A DNA stretch of 64,000 nucleotides from an uncultured Stenotrophomonas sp. GTDB lineage: Bacteria; Pseudomonadota; Gammaproteobacteria; Xanthomonadales; Xanthomonadaceae. Location: positions 1 to 64,000 of the forward strand of contig NZ_CAJYVQ010000002.1 of the NCBI RefSeq assembly GCF_913778665.1. The letters run 5' to 3'. Below are positions 1 through 8,711 of the stretch, piece by piece. Within the stretch, counting starts at the first letter, position 1; each line of letters opens with the position of its first letter. Made by a program: the position numbers and the translations under genes. The notes below the pieces were generated by a model that was not told the DNA's origin, made no database searches, and saw only the letters and a list, made by a program, of their open reading frames with translations.

Positions 1-127
1 GGGTGACAACGTCAAGATGGTCGTCACCCTGATCAACCCGGTGGCAATGGACGAAGGCCTGCGCTTCGCCATCCGCGAAGGCGGCCGTACCGTCGGCGCC
101 GGCGTGGTCTCGAAGATCATCGAGTAA
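1..127 (+). CDS. tuf: Elongation factor Tu, C-terminal end (partial)
   Basis: Only the last 41 codons are in the window, read from base 2 to the TAA at 125-127. They encode the end of EF-Tu domain 3, with the typical closing residues [12 protein letters not shown]-Tu is the GTPase that delivers aminoacyl-tRNA to the ribosome in the cytoplasm. Its place directly before rpsJ is the usual end of the str operon (rpsL-rpsG-fusA-tuf) followed by the S10 operon. The 5' part lies outside, so nothing can be said about its start or regulation. Confidence 0.95.
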   Translation, partial: GDNVKMVVTLINPVAMDEGLRFAIREGGRTVGAGVVSKIIE

Positions 128-141
128 TCTGCTAGACTCTG

Positions 142-175
142 CGCCCCGATGTTGCCTGGGTAGGGCATCGGGGCG
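142..175 (+). terminator. Hairpin after tuf, possible terminator or attenuator
   Basis: A perfect 10-bp inverted repeat (CGCCCCGATG at 142-151 and its complement at 166-175) encloses a 14-nt loop, 15 nt after the tuf stop codon. No T-run follows (the next bases are TATCAAAAT), so it is not a classic intrinsic terminator. It could end the str transcript weakly, protect its 3' end, or be a processing site before the S10 promoter. Confidence 0.45.
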
Positions 176-266
176 TATCAAAATGGGAAAGCAGGCACAG
201 GATGTGCCTTGTGTTCCCCGGACCAGGAAGGGTCAATGCCATTCAGGCGGCGTCAACAGGAAGCTG

Positions 267-295
267 TTGACAGCTGCCTTGTGTGCCATTATGCT
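267..295 (+). promoter_or_regulatory. Probable S10 operon promoter with long leader
   Basis: A perfect TTGACA (-35, 267-272) is followed after exactly 17 nt by TATGCT (-10, 290-295). Transcription would begin near base 302, giving a leader of about 160 nt before rpsJ at 461. In enteric bacteria the S10 leader is the target of autogenous control by L4. Whether this leader does the same is inference, and no homology to the enteric fold was checked. The 128-460 gap otherwise holds only a hairpin and no convincing gene. Confidence 0.65.
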
Positions 296-460
296 TCTTC
301 GTCTGGGCAGGCCTGGCAACGGGTCTGCCTACGTTTTTGAGGTCTACGGATTGACCTTGTCGGCCTGCAGGAGTGTGGGCCGTCCGCATTCAGGAATTTC
401 ATGGGGCAAAGCAACCCAGAGGCTTTGTCTGTCGCTCTTTTAACGAAGGAACCTACCGCC

Positions 461-772
461 ATGGCGGACCAAAAGATCCGGATCCGGCTGAAAGCGTTCG
501 ATCATCGTCTGATCGACCGTTCGGCCAGCGAGATCGTTGAAACGGCAAAGCGGACCGGCGCGCAAGTGCGTGGCCCGATCCCGCTGCCGACCAAGATCGA
601 GCGTTACACCATCCTCGTCTCCCCGCACGTCGACAAGGACGCGCGCGACCAGTACGAGACCCGCACGCACAAGCGCGTGCTCGATATCGTTGACCCGAAT
701 GACAAGACCGTGGACGCGCTGATGAAGCTCGAACTGGCTGCCGGCGTCGACGTTCAGATCAAGCTGACCTGA
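461..772 (+). CDS. rpsJ: 30S ribosomal protein S10 (NusE)
   Basis: This 103-residue protein matches the usual S10 length exactly and carries the family segment QYETRTHKR near residue 70. S10 sits in the head of the small subunit and, as NusE, also joins the transcription antitermination complex with NusB. The ATG at 461 is chosen because an AAGGA ribosome binding site lies just upstream and the product then begins [15 protein letters not shown] like its homologues. An in-frame ATG at 401 would add 20 unrelated residues. It is the first gene of the S10 operon, 11 nt before rplC. Confidence 0.98.
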   Translation: MADQKIRIRLKAFDHRLIDRSASEIVETAKRTGAQVRGPIPLPTKIERYTILVSPHVDKDARDQYETRTHKRVLDIVDPNDKTVDALMKLELAAGVDVQIKLT

Positions 773-783
773 GGACTACGACC

Positions 784-1434
784 ATGACGAAGAAGTATTC
801 GTTGGGCTTCGTGGGCCGCAAGGCCGGCATGAGCCGCGTGTTCACCGAAGATGGCCGTTCCATCCCGGTGACCCTGATCGAAGCAAGCCCGAACCGCATC
901 GCGCAGATCAAGACCGTCGAAACCGACGGCTACAGCGCCGTGCAGGTGACCGTTGGCGCACGTCGTGCCGCCCTGGTCAACAAGCCGGAAGCCGGCCACT
1001 TCGCCAAGGCGAAGGTGGAAGCGGGTCGTGGCCTGTGGGAATTCCGCGTTGAAGACGCGCAGCTCGGCGATTTCGCCGTTGGCGGCGAAGTCAAGGCGGA
1101 CATCTTCGAAGTCGGCCAGATCGTCGACGTCCAGGGTGTCACCAAGGGTAAGGGCTTCCAGGGCACCATCAAGCGCCACAACTTCCGTATGGGCGATGCA
1201 ACCCACGGTAACTCGCTGTCGCATCGCGCGCCGGGTTCGCTGGGTCAGCGCCAGACCCCGGGTCGTGTTTTCCCGGGCAAGAAGATGTCGGGCCACATGG
1301 GCGCGGTGCAGCAGAGCACCCAGAACCTGGAAGTGGTCAAGGTCGACGTCGAGCGCGGTCTGATCGCGGTTCGCGGCGCCGTTCCGGGCGCGGCGGGTGG
1401 CGACGTGATCGTCCGTCCGGCGAGCAAGGCATAA
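784..1434 (+). CDS. rplC: 50S ribosomal protein L3
   Basis: The 216-residue protein is an early-assembly 23S rRNA binding protein whose loop reaches the peptidyl transferase centre. That loop is visible as [20 protein letters not shown] near residues 145-165. Its second glutamine is the position methylated by PrmB in Escherichia coli, so modification here is likely but inferred. It is second in the S10 operon. The next start codon follows after 12 nt, with an AAGGAG ribosome binding site directly behind its own stop codon. Confidence 0.98.
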   Translation: MTKKYSLGFVGRKAGMSRVFTEDGRSIPVTLIEASPNRIAQIKTVETDGYSAVQVTVGARRAALVNKPEAGHFAKAKVEAGRGLWEFRVEDAQLGDFAVGGEVKADIFEVGQIVDVQGVTKGKGFQGTIKRHNFRMGDATHGNSLSHRAPGSLGQRQTPGRVFPGKKMSGHMGAVQQSTQNLEVVKVDVERGLIAVRGAVPGAAGGDVIVRPASKA

Positions 1435-1446
1435 GGAGAGATGACG

Positions 1447-2052
1447 ATGGAACTCGTTATCACGGGTAGCAACAACAAGGTCTCGGTCTCCGAAGCCGTG
1501 TTCGGTCGCGATTTCAGCGAAGATCTGGTTCACCAGGTCGTCGTTGCTTACCGCAACGCCGGTCGCGCCGGCACCAAGGCACAGAAGACTCGTTCTGAAG
1601 TGGCTGGTACCACCAAGAAGTCGAAGAAGCAGAAGGGCGGCGGCGCGCGTCATGGCGCACTGACGGCTCCGATCTTCGTCGGCGGTGGTGTCACCTTCGC
1701 GGCCAAGCCGCGCAGCTTCGAGCAGAAGGTCAATCGTAAGCAGTACCGTGCCGCCATGTGCGCGATCCTGTCCGAGCTGAACCGCCAGGGCCGTCTGACC
1801 ATCGTGGAGTACTTCGACGTCGAAGTGACCAACACCAAGGGTCTGATCGCCAAGCTGGCCGGCCTGGAAGTGGGCAAGCGCCCGCTGATCGTCACTGAAG
1901 AAGCCTCCGAGCACCTGTACCTGTCCGCCCGCAATCTGCCGTACGTGCAGGTGCGTGACGTGCAGGGTCTGGATCCGGTCTCGCTGGTCGGTGCCGACAC
2001 GGTCGTCATCACCGCTGACGCGGTCAAGAAGGTCGAGGAGTGGCTGGCATGA
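1447..2052 (+). CDS. rplD: 50S ribosomal protein L4
   Basis: This 201-residue protein aligns end to end with L4, including [19 protein letters not shown] near the N-terminus and the basic loop that lines the exit tunnel ([14 protein letters not shown]). L4 nucleates 50S assembly and in enterics represses its own S10 operon. Two ATGs, at 1441 and 1447, are in frame. The second is preferred because AAGGAG at 1433-1438 is then properly spaced and the product starts MELVI like homologues. Its TGA overlaps the ATG of rplW (ATGA), implying coupled translation. Confidence 0.96.
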   Translation: MELVITGSNNKVSVSEAVFGRDFSEDLVHQVVVAYRNAGRAGTKAQKTRSEVAGTTKKSKKQKGGGARHGALTAPIFVGGGVTFAAKPRSFEQKVNRKQYRAAMCAILSELNRQGRLTIVEYFDVEVTNTKGLIAKLAGLEVGKRPLIVTEEASEHLYLSARNLPYVQVRDVQGLDPVSLVGADTVVITADAVKKVEEWLA

Positions 2053-2348
2053 ACAGCAACGAAAAAATCTTCAGCGTGCTGCGTGCCCCGCGTGTCTCCG
2101 AAAAGACCGCGCGCCTGCAGGAACTCTCCAACCAGTATGTCTTCGAAGTTTCGAACGAAGCCACCAAGGCCGATGTAAAGGCCGCGGTTGAGCAGCTGTT
2201 CGACGTCAAGGTCGAAGCCGTCAACGTGGTCAACGTCAAGGGCAAGAACAAGTCCTTCCGTAACCGTGCTGGCCGCCGCGGCGATTGGCGCAAGGCGTAC
2301 GTTCGCCTGGCCGACGGCCAGTCGATCGATGTAACGGCCAAGGCCTGA
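2049..2348 (+). CDS. rplW: 50S ribosomal protein L23
   Basis: The 99-residue protein is the size of L23 and starts [19 protein letters not shown], the conserved N-terminal helix. L23 sits at the polypeptide tunnel exit, where trigger factor and the signal recognition particle dock. The ATG at 2049 overlaps the rplD stop by four bases, so translational coupling is expected. Upstream in-frame codons inside rplD would add unrelated residues. The basic loop [20 protein letters not shown] near residues 63-83 is the rRNA-binding extension. Confidence 0.96.
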
Positions 2349-2358
2349 GGTACATCCC

Positions 2359-3186
2359 ATGCCATTGATGAAATTCAAGCCCACTTCCCCCGGCCGCCGT
2401 TCGGCCGTGCGCGTGGTTACGCCCGACCTGCACAAGGGTGCTCCGCACGCCGCACTGGTCGAGTCGCAGAGCCGCTCGGGTGGTCGCAACCACCACGGCC
2501 GCATCACCGTTCGTCACGTCGGTGGTGGTGCCAAGCAGCACTACCGCATCATCGACTTCAAGCGCAACAAGCTGGGCATCCCGGCGCGCGTGGAACGCAT
2601 CGAATACGATCCGAACCGCACCGCCCACATCGCCCTGCTGTGCTACGTCGACGGTGAGCGTCGCTACATCATTGCCCCGAAGGGCCTGAAGGCTGGTGAT
2701 CAGGTGATCGCTGGTTCGGACGCCCCGATCAAGGCTGGCAACACCCTGCCGCTGCGCAACATCCCGGTCGGTACCACCATCCACTGCATCGAGCTGAAGC
2801 CCGGCAAGGGCGCTCAGATCGCTCGCGCCGCGGGTGCGGCCGTGCAGCTGGTGGCCCGTGAAGGCATCTACGCCACCCTGCGCCTGCGCTCGGGTGAAAT
2901 GCGTAAGGTTCCGGTCGAGTGCTGCGCCACCATCGGCGAAGTCGGCAACGACGAGCACAGCCTGGAAAAGCTGGGCAAGGCCGGTGCCAAGCGCTGGCGC
3001 GGCGTCCGCCCGACCGTTCGTGGTGCTGCCATGAACCCGGTTGACCACCCGCACGGTGGTGGTGAGGCGAAGGCCGGCCAGGGTAACCCGCACCCGGTCA
3101 CCCCGTGGGGTGTCCCGACCAAGGGTTACAAGACGCGCCATAACAAGCGCACTCAGCAGTTCATCGTCCGCGATCGTAGGGGCTAA
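2359..3186 (+). CDS. rplB: 50S ribosomal protein L2
   Basis: A 275-residue protein with the full L2 architecture: an N-terminal basic tail, an OB-fold, an SH3-like barrel and the C-terminal segment [18 protein letters not shown]. The histidine in HPHGGG corresponds to the conserved His near the peptidyl transferase centre. L2 is needed for subunit association and peptide-bond formation. It lies 10 nt after rplW and 6 nt before rpsS in the S10 operon. Length and residues are ordinary for the family. Confidence 0.98.
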
Positions 3187-3192
3187 TCGACC

Positions 3193-3462
3193 ATGGCACG
3201 TTCACTCAAGAAGGGCCCGTTCGTCGATCACCACCTCGTCAAGAAGGTGGAGGCCGCTGCGGGCAGCAAGAAGCCGATCAAGACCTGGTCGCGCCGTTCG
3301 ATGATCCTGCCTGACATGGTAGGCATCACCATTGCCGTGCATAACGGCAAGAACCACATCCCGGTTCTCGTCAACGAGAACATGGTCGGCCACAAGCTCG
3401 GCGAATTTGCCATCACCCGGACCTTCAAGGGTCACGGTGGTGACAAGAAGTCGGGCAAGTAA
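3193..3462 (+). CDS. rpsS: 30S ribosomal protein S19
   Basis: The 89-residue protein begins [19 protein letters not shown], the hallmark S19 start, and ends with the basic stretch [13 protein letters not shown]19 forms a complex with S13 in the 30S head and contacts A-site tRNA. It sits between rplB and rplV with gaps of only a few bases. The stop is followed at once by an AAGGAG site serving rplV. Length fits the family. Confidence 0.98.
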   Translation: MARSLKKGPFVDHHLVKKVEAAAGSKKPIKTWSRRSMILPDMVGITIAVHNGKNHIPVLVNENMVGHKLGEFAITRTFKGHGGDKKSGK

Positions 3463-3474
3463 GGAGAGATGACA

Positions 3475-3810
3475 ATGGAAGCGAAAGCCATCCTGCGCAC
3501 TGCGCGCATCTCCCCGCAGAAGGCTCGTCTGGTCGCTGACCAGGTGCGCGGTCTGCCGGCCGAGCGTGCGGTCAACCTGCTGAAGTTCTCGGACAAGAAG
3601 GCTGCCCACCTGATCAAGAAGGTGGTGGAGTCGGCAATTGCCAACGCCGAGAACAACCAGGGCGCCGACGTCGACGAGCTGAAGGTTCAGACCATCATGG
3701 TTGATGAAGGTCCGACCCTGAAGCGTTTCATGGCGCGGGCGAAAGGCCGCGGCACCCGCATCCTCAAGCGCACCAGCCACATCACTGTGGTTGTGGGCGC
3801 CGGCAAGTAA
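3475..3810 (+). CDS. rplV: 50S ribosomal protein L22
   Basis: The 111-residue protein has the L22 fold, with [15 protein letters not shown] near residue 11 and the C-terminal tunnel-lining hairpin around [18 protein letters not shown]22 binds all domains of 23S rRNA, and its loop forms part of the exit tunnel where macrolides act. In-frame ATGs occur at 3469 and 3475. The second is preferred for ribosome binding site spacing (AAGGAG) and because the product then starts [11 protein letters not shown]. The same ATGACNATGGAA start context occurs at rplD. Confidence 0.95.
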   Translation: MEAKAILRTARISPQKARLVADQVRGLPAERAVNLLKFSDKKAAHLIKKVVESAIANAENNQGADVDELKVQTIMVDEGPTLKRFMARAKGRGTRILKRTSHITVVVGAGK

Positions 3811-3828
3811 GCGGATAAGGAAAAGACC

Positions 3829-4563
3829 ATGGGTCATAAAGTTCATCCGATTGGTATCCGTCTCGGTATTTCCAAGGACTGGAACTCCAAGTGGTACGCC
3901 AACAAGGCCGAGTTCGCTGGTTACCTGGCAGCCGACCTGAAAGTTCGTGAAATGCTGCGCAAGAAGCTGGCTCAGGCCGGCATCAGCAAGATCCTGATCG
4001 AGCGTCCGGCCAAGACCGCTCGCGTGACGATCCACACTGCCCGTCCGGGCGTGGTGATCGGCAAGCGCGGTGAGGACATCGAGAAGCTGCGCAAGGAAGT
4101 GAGCGAGATGATGGGCGTCCCGGCGCACATCAACGTCACCGAAGTGCGCAAGCCGGAGCTGGACGCACAGCTGGTTGCCGAATCGATCGCTCAGCAGCTT
4201 GAGCGTCGCATCATGTTCCGCCGCGCGATGAAGCGCTCGGTCGGCAACGCGATGCGCCTGGGTGCCCTGGGCATCAAGGTCAACGTGGGTGGCCGCCTCA
4301 ACGGTGCAGAAATCGCCCGTTCGGAGTGGTACCGTGAAGGCCGTGTGCCGCTGCACACCCTGCGTGCCGACATCGACTATGGCTTCGCTGAAGCCAAGAC
4401 GACCTACGGCATCATCGGCATCAAGGTCTGGATCTACAAGGGCGAGGTCTTCGACTTCTCCCAGGTTGGCCAGGAAAAGCAGGACGACACCCCGTCGCGC
4501 AACGATCGTCACGATCGCGGCGACCGTGGTGACCGTCAGCGCCCGGCCCGTGAAGCGAGGTAA
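3829..4563 (+). CDS. rpsC: 30S ribosomal protein S3
   Basis: A 244-residue S3 with the type II KH domain, whose GKRG loop lies in [17 protein letters not shown] near residue 80, and the C-terminal S3 domain ending at [12 protein letters not shown]3 is at the mRNA entry site, where S3, S4 and S5 form the ribosomal helicase. It is about 11 residues longer than the 233-residue E. coli protein. The extra length is a charged tail rich in Arg, Asp and His (repeats of the type HDRGDRGDR), likely disordered. It lies 18 nt after rplV. Confidence 0.98.
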   Translation: MGHKVHPIGIRLGISKDWNSKWYANKAEFAGYLAADLKVREMLRKKLAQAGISKILIERPAKTARVTIHTARPGVVIGKRGEDIEKLRKEVSEMMGVPAHINVTEVRKPELDAQLVAESIAQQLERRIMFRRAMKRSVGNAMRLGALGIKVNVGGRLNGAEIARSEWYREGRVPLHTLRADIDYGFAEAKTTYGIIGIKVWIYKGEVFDFSQVGQEKQDDTPSRNDRHDRGDRGDRQRPAREAR

Positions 4564-4568
4564 CGACA

Positions 4569-4982
4569 ATGTTGCAACCCAAGCGAACCAAGTACCGCAA
4601 GGTACACAAGGGCCGTAACGAAGGCCTGAGCTGGAGCGCCAACGCTGTCAGCTTCGGCGAATACGGCCTGAAGGCAACCGCACACGGTCAGCTGACCGCG
4701 CGCCAGATCGAAGCGGCCCGCCGCTCGATCAGCCGCTACGTCAAGCGCGGTGGCAAGATGTGGATCCGCGTGTTCCCCGACAAGCCCATCACCAAGAAGC
4801 CCATCGAAGTTCGAATGGGTTCGGGTAAGGGCAACGTGGAATACTGGGTGGCCCAGATCCAGCCCGGCCGCATGATCTATGAAATCGAGGGTGTTTCCGA
4901 GGAAGTGGCTCGCGAGGCGTTCCGCCTGGCCGCCGCCAAGCTCTCGGTCACCACCACTTTCGTGACCCGTACGGTGCGCTGA
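4569..4982 (+). CDS. rplP: 50S ribosomal protein L16
   Basis: The 137-residue protein starts [19 protein letters not shown] and contains the conserved [20 protein letters not shown] block near residue 73. L16 organises the A-site region of the 50S subunit and is a late assembly factor. The E. coli protein is hydroxylated on an arginine equivalent to one in this block. The TGA stop shares its last base with the ATG of rpmC, so translation is probably coupled. Length is the family norm. Confidence 0.98.
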   Translation: MLQPKRTKYRKVHKGRNEGLSWSANAVSFGEYGLKATAHGQLTARQIEAARRSISRYVKRGGKMWIRVFPDKPITKKPIEVRMGSGKGNVEYWVAQIQPGRMIYEIEGVSEEVAREAFRLAAAKLSVTTTFVTRTVR

Positions 4983-5167
4983 TGGATATCAAAACTCTCC
5001 GTGAAAAGTCGGCTGACGAACTGAAGGCCCACCTGATCGACCTGCGTAAGGAACAGTTCTCTGTCCGTATGCAGCAGGTCACCGGCCAGCTGCCGAAGAC
5101 CCACGACATCCGCCGGGTCCGTCGCGAGATTGCTCGCGTCAAGACCCTGCTCGGCAGCACGAAGTAA
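4982..5167 (+). CDS. rpmC: 50S ribosomal protein L29
   Basis: A 61-residue protein with the L29 pattern, starting [18 protein letters not shown] and containing [20 protein letters not shown] near the C-terminus. L29 lies beside L23 at the tunnel exit. Its ATG begins on the last base of the rplP stop codon, a one-base overlap typical of this operon. Its stop overlaps the AAGGA ribosome binding site used by rpsQ. Confidence 0.97.
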
Positions 5168-5178
5168 GGATGGCCGCT

Positions 5179-5448
5179 ATGAGCGACAATACTGAAAACA
5201 AGGCGCTGCGCACGGTCGAAGGCCGTGTCGTCAGCAATAAGATGGACAAGACGGTTACCGTCCTGGTTGAGCGTCAGGTCAAGCACGCGCTGTACGGCAA
5301 GTACATCAAGCGCTCGACCAAGCTGCACGCCCACGATGCCGACAACGCCTGCAAGGAAGGCGATGTCGTCCGCGTGACCGAGATTGCTCCGATGTCCAAG
5401 ACCAAGAACTGGCGCGTGGTGGAAGTCATCACGCGTGCGGCTGAATAA
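5179..5448 (+). CDS. rpsQ: 30S ribosomal protein S17
   Basis: An 89-residue S17 with the OB-fold core [18 protein letters not shown] and the RSTKLHAHD segment. S17 binds 16S rRNA early in assembly of the 30S body. ATGs at 5170 and 5179 are in frame. The later one is chosen because AAGGA at 5166-5170 then lies about 8 nt upstream, whereas it would overlap the earlier ATG. It is the last gene of the S10 operon in the usual definition and is followed within 13 nt by rplN of the spc set. Confidence 0.94.
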
Positions 5449-5460
5449 GGAGTCTGAATC

Positions 5461-5829
5461 ATGATCCAGATGCAGAGCTACCTTGACGTCGCGGACAATT
5501 CGGGTGCCAAGCAGGTGATGTGCTTCAAGGTGCTGGGTGGTTCCAAGCGCCGTTACGCCGGTATCGGCGACATCATCAAGGTCACCGTGAAGGATGCGAT
5601 TCCGCGCGGCAAGGTCAAGAAGGGTGAAGTGTATGACGCCGTCGTGGTGCGTACCCGCAAGGGTGTGCGTCGCGCCGACGGCTCGCTGATCCGCTTCGAT
5701 GGCAACGCTGCCGTTCTGCTGAACAGCAAGCAGGAGCCGATCGGTACCCGTATCTTCGGGCCGGTGACCCGTGAACTTCGTTCGGAGAAGTTCATGAAGA
5801 TCGTCTCGCTCGCTCCCGAAGTGCTGTGA
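5461..5829 (+). CDS. rplN: 50S ribosomal protein L14
   Basis: The 122-residue protein starts [19 protein letters not shown] and is the family length. L14 forms intersubunit bridges with 16S rRNA and is the docking site for the silencing factor RsfS. A good AAGGAG ribosome binding site precedes the ATG. In enterics rplN opens the spc operon with its own promoter. Here the 12-nt gap after rpsQ leaves little room for one, so it is probably read from the S10 promoter. Confidence 0.98.
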
Positions 5830-5845
5830 GCGACAGGAGATAATC

Positions 5846-6163
5846 ATGGCTAACCGTATCAAGAAGGGCGACCAGGTTGTCGTCAACGCCGGCAAGGACA
5901 AGGGCAAGCAGGGCGAAGTCGTCCGCGTCGACGGCGACCGTGTGGTCGTCGCCAACGTGAACATCGTCAAGCGCCACACCAAGCCGAACCCGCAGGCAGG
6001 TGTTGCCGGCGGCGTGGTCGAGCGTGAAGCTTCGATCCATATCTCCAACGTGAATGTGCTGAACCCGGCTTCGGGCAAGGGCGAACGCGTTGGCTTCAAG
6101 GTGCTGGAGGATGGACGCAAACTGCGTGTGTTCCGCTCCAGCGGTGAGGCGCTCGACGCCTGA
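5846..6163 (+). CDS. rplX: 50S ribosomal protein L24
   Basis: A 105-residue protein with an N-terminal KOW motif ([20 protein letters not shown], residues 7-26) and the motif [12 protein letters not shown]24 is one of the two assembly initiator proteins of the 50S subunit and lies near the tunnel exit. It starts 16 nt after rplN with an AGGAG site and is followed closely by rplE. Confidence 0.97.
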
Positions 6164-6174
6164 GGAATGTGAAG

Positions 6175-6717
6175 ATGACTTCCCGTCTCGAAAAGTTCTA
6201 CAAGGAAGAAGTGGTGCCGGCGCTGATGAAGCAGTTCGGCTACACCAATCCGATGGAAGTGCCGAAGCTCGTCAAGGTCACCCTGAACATGGGTGTCGGC
6301 GAAGCGGCCACCAACAAGAAGATCCTGGAAAACGCCGTCGGCGACATGACCAAGATTTCCGGCCAGAAGCCGGTTGTCACCAAGTCGCGTATTTCGGTTG
6401 CGTCGTTCAAGATCCGCGATGGTTGGCCGATCGGCTGCAAGACCACGCTGCGTCGCCACAAGATGTACGAGTTCCTGGACCGCCTGATCAACATCTCGCT
6501 GCCGCGCGTGCGCGACTTCCGTGGTGTTTCCGGTCGCTCCTTCGACGGTCGCGGCAACTTCAACATGGGTGTGAAGGAACAGATCATCTTCCCGGAAATC
6601 GACTTCGACGCTGTCGACGCGATCCGCGGTATGGATATCGCCATCACCACCACTGCGAAGACCGATGCGGAAGCGAAGGCGCTGCTGGCGGCGTTCAAGT
6701 TCCCGTTCCGTAACTGA
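6175..6717 (+). CDS. rplE: 50S ribosomal protein L5
   Basis: A 180-residue L5 that binds 5S rRNA and contacts P-site tRNA. Conserved blocks include [10 protein letters not shown] near residue 35, ITGQKP-like [13 protein letters not shown], and [16 protein letters not shown] near residue 140. The ATG at 6175 is preferred over an in-frame GTG at 6169 because GAGGAA lies 7 nt before it and the product then begins MTSRLEKFY. It lies between rplX and rpsN in the spc cluster. Confidence 0.96.
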   Translation: MTSRLEKFYKEEVVPALMKQFGYTNPMEVPKLVKVTLNMGVGEAATNKKILENAVGDMTKISGQKPVVTKSRISVASFKIRDGWPIGCKTTLRRHKMYEFLDRLINISLPRVRDFRGVSGRSFDGRGNFNMGVKEQIIFPEIDFDAVDAIRGMDIAITTTAKTDAEAKALLAAFKFPFRN

Positions 6718-6735
6718 TCCGTCGAGGAAACCGAA

Positions 6736-7041
6736 ATGGCAAAGACCTCCATGGTCAACCGCGACATCAAGCGGGAAAAGCTGGCCAAGAAGTACGCTGA
6801 CAAGCGTGCGGCTCTGAAGAAGATCGTGTCCTCGGTGGATGCGAGCTACGACGAGAAGATCGAAGCCGCTACCAAGCTGGCCAAGCTGCCGCGCGATTCG
6901 TCGCCGAGCCGCCAGCGCAACCGCTGCGAGCTGTCCGGCCGTCCGCGTGGCGTTTACAGCAAGTTCGGCCTCGGCCGCAACAAGCTGCGTGAAGCCACCA
7001 TGCGTGGCGACGTCCCGGGCCTGCGCAAGGCCAGCTGGTAA
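6736..7041 (+). CDS. rpsN: 30S ribosomal protein S14 (zinc-free type)
   Basis: A 101-residue S14 of the long form without zinc ligands: only one cysteine is visible, in the [12 protein letters not shown] block near residue 60. S14 stabilises the 30S head near S3 and S10. It ends with LRKASW, the common C-terminus. It is the last gene before a 254-nt break in the spc cluster that contains an intrinsic terminator. Confidence 0.97.
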   Translation: MAKTSMVNRDIKREKLAKKYADKRAALKKIVSSVDASYDEKIEAATKLAKLPRDSSPSRQRNRCELSGRPRGVYSKFGLGRNKLREATMRGDVPGLRKASW

Positions 7042-7126
7042 TCCCAGCGGCCCTGCGATCAGGAGCCCTCCGGGGTTCCTGAACCGGGGAGGGGGGTGTT
7101 CAGCCTCCCTTCTGCGAAAAAACCCG

Positions 7127-7154
7127 AAGAGCCCGACGCAAGTCGGGCTCTTTT
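7127..7154 (+). terminator. Intrinsic terminator between rpsN and rpsH
   Basis: An 11-bp perfect stem (AAGAGCCCGAC at 7127-7137 with its complement at 7142-7152) closes a GCAA tetraloop and runs into four T residues. This is a convincing rho-independent terminator shape inside a cluster that is normally one transcript. It would separate rpsJ-rpsN from rpsH onward, or attenuate transcription between them. Confidence 0.7.
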
Positions 7155-7158
7155 GGCG

Positions 7159-7164
7159 TATACT
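7159..7164 (+). promoter_or_regulatory. Possible -10 box for the rpsH-secY transcript
   Basis: TATACT lies 5 nt after the terminator and about 130 nt before the rpsH start. No convincing -35 hexamer is present at 16-18 nt, since that stretch is the terminator loop. The same hexamer occurs in the secY-rpsM gap. A promoter here would restart transcription after the terminator; this is inference. The rest of the 7042-7295 gap holds no gene that I can support. Confidence 0.35.
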
Positions 7165-7295
7165 CCCGCGTCTTGCCCTGTGCAAACCGGGTTTCAGGGC
7201 GGGCCGCTGGCCTGCCGCAAGAAGGGGCCTGGCCCGTTTCCAGGAGACAACAGATTTTCGCGAAAGCGGATATCGGTGCACTCAAAGGTACTCAT

Positions 7296-7694
7296 ATGAG
7301 CATGACTGATCCCATCGCCGACCTGCTGGTCCGCATCAAGAATGCGGCCGCGGTTGGCAAGCAGACGGTGAAAGCCCCGTCGTCCAAGATCAAGGTTGCG
7401 ATCGCCCAGGTCCTGAAGGATGAGGGTTACATCACCGACCTGCGCGTGACCAAGCTGGAAAACAACAAGTCCGAGCTGGAAATCGTGCTGAAGTATTTCG
7501 AAGGCAAGCCGGTCATCGCGACCCTGAAGCGCTTCTCGCGTTCGGGCCTGCGCCAGTACCGCGGCAAGAGCGAGCTGCCGAAGGTCATGAACGGCCTGGG
7601 TATCTCCATCATTTCCACCTCCAAGGGCATCATGACTGATGCGCAGGCGCGCCAGCTGGGCGTCGGCGGCGAAGTCCTGTGCTTCGTGGCCTAA
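7296..7694 (+). CDS. rpsH: 30S ribosomal protein S8
   Basis: A 132-residue S8 beginning [17 protein letters not shown] and ending with the conserved [10 protein letters not shown]8 binds the central domain of 16S rRNA and in enterics is the autogenous repressor of the spc operon. The ATG at 7296 follows an AAAGG site. A second in-frame ATG at 7302 is possible, but homologues also start MSM. It opens the part of the spc cluster downstream of the internal terminator. Confidence 0.96.
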   Translation: MSMTDPIADLLVRIKNAAAVGKQTVKAPSSKIKVAIAQVLKDEGYITDLRVTKLENNKSELEIVLKYFEGKPVIATLKRFSRSGLRQYRGKSELPKVMNGLGISIISTSKGIMTDAQARQLGVGGEVLCFVA

Positions 7695-7712
7695 GGCGAA
7701 AGGAGTAGAACT

Positions 7713-8237
7713 ATGTCCCGCGTAGCCAAGAAGCCGATCGACCTGGGTAAGGTTGAACTGAACGTCCAGTCGGACACCGTCACCGCCAAGGGCCCGAAGG
7801 GCACCCTGTCGCTGGCCAAGCCGGCCGGTATTGCCATCAACGTCGACAACGGCGTTGCCACCCTGAGCACCGAGAACGCCGAACTGGTCGCACTGACCGG
7901 TACCGTGCGTGCGATCCTGGCCAACATGGTCAAGGGCGTGTCCGAAGGCTTCGAGCGCAAGCTGGAGCTGGTCGGCGTGGGTTACCGCGCTGCCATGCAG
8001 GGCAAGGACCTGAGCCTGTCGCTGGGCTTCTCGCACCCGGTCGTGTTCGTGGCGCCGGAAGGCATCACCATCACCACCCCGACCCAGACCGAGATCCTGG
8101 TCCAGGGCGCGGACAAGCAGGTGGTCGGTGAAGTCGCCGCCAAGATCCGTGCGTTCCGCAAGCCGGAACCGTACAAGGGCAAGGGCGTGAAGTACTCCGA
8201 CGAAGTCATCATCCGTAAGGAAGCCAAGAAGGCGTAA
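7713..8237 (+). CDS. rplF: 50S ribosomal protein L6
   Basis: A 174-residue L6 with two tandem L6 domains, KGPKGTLSL near residue 28 and the C-terminal signature [17 protein letters not shown] near residue 150. L6 lies near the factor-binding site of the 50S subunit. An AAGGAG site precedes the ATG. The following 86-nt gap before rplR is longer than usual for this operon and can form a hairpin. Confidence 0.98.
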   Translation: MSRVAKKPIDLGKVELNVQSDTVTAKGPKGTLSLAKPAGIAINVDNGVATLSTENAELVALTGTVRAILANMVKGVSEGFERKLELVGVGYRAAMQGKDLSLSLGFSHPVVFVAPEGITITTPTQTEILVQGADKQVVGEVAAKIRAFRKPEPYKGKGVKYSDEVIIRKEAKKA

Positions 8238-8255
8238 GTGCGAGTCCCTCGCAAG

Positions 8256-8281
8256 AGCCCGCACTTCCCTGTGCGGACTCC
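8256..8281 (+). other. Hairpin in the rplF-rplR gap
   Basis: GAGCCCGCAC (8256-8265) pairs with GTGCGGACTC (8272-8281) with one mismatch across a 6-nt loop. The bases just before can also pair in an alternative way (GTGCGAG...CTCGCA). No T-run follows, so termination is not obvious. It may be an RNA processing or regulatory structure in the spc transcript. Confidence 0.4.
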
Positions 8282-8323
8282 TCAGGGAAAAGCCCATCCT
8301 TCAGCTTTCAAGGAACAATCAAA

Positions 8324-8677
8324 ATGAACAAGAACATCGCCCGCCTGCGTCGCGCCAAGTCGACCCGCGCCCACATCCGTGAGCTCGGCGTTGCCCGCCT
8401 GTCGGTGCTGCGCACCGGTCAGCACCTGTACGCCCAGGTCTTCACTGCCGACGGTTCCAAGGTGCTGGCGGCTGCCAACACCACCCAGGCCGACGTCAAG
8501 GAAGGCCTGAAGAACGGCAAGAACGCTGATGCCGCTGCCAAGGTCGGCCGCATCGTCGCTGAGCGCGCCAAGGCCGCCGGCGTCGAGAAGGTTGCCTTCG
8601 ATCGTTCGGGCTACCGCTACCACGGCCGCATCAAGGCCCTGGCAGAAGCCGCCCGCGAAGCCGGCCTGCAGTTCTAA
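8324..8677 (+). CDS. rplR: 50S ribosomal protein L18
   Basis: A 117-residue L18, a 5S rRNA binding protein of the central protuberance. It begins [18 protein letters not shown], the basic N-terminal arm, and ends with the signature [26 protein letters not shown]. It lies between two unusually long structured gaps of 86 and 161 nt, so its expression may be set apart from its neighbours. Confidence 0.97.
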   Translation: MNKNIARLRRAKSTRAHIRELGVARLSVLRTGQHLYAQVFTADGSKVLAAANTTQADVKEGLKNGKNADAAAKVGRIVAERAKAAGVEKVAFDRSGYRYHGRIKALAEAAREAGLQF

Positions 8678-8684
8678 GGGATAA

Positions 8685-8711
8685 GGGCAGGGGACTTCCG
8701 GTCCTCTGCCC
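8685..8711 (+). other. Hairpin in the rplR-rpsE gap
   Basis: GGGCAGGGGAC (8685-8695) pairs with GTCCTCTGCCC (8701-8711), 11 bp with one G-U pair, around the loop TTCCG, 8 nt after the rplR stop. A second small stem (CAGCCT...AGGCTG) follows near 8724-8739. There is no T-run. The 161-nt gap is otherwise without features. Confidence 0.4.

Noticed and set aside
183..443. An 86-codon frame between tuf and rpsJ
   Set aside because: It overlaps the S10 promoter and leader, has no ribosome binding site and no recognisable family.
4948..7281. A 777-codon frame antisense to the spc genes
   Set aside because: It is opposite rpmC-rpsN, a common effect of GC-rich codon use in ribosomal genes; composition is low-complexity and not protein-like.
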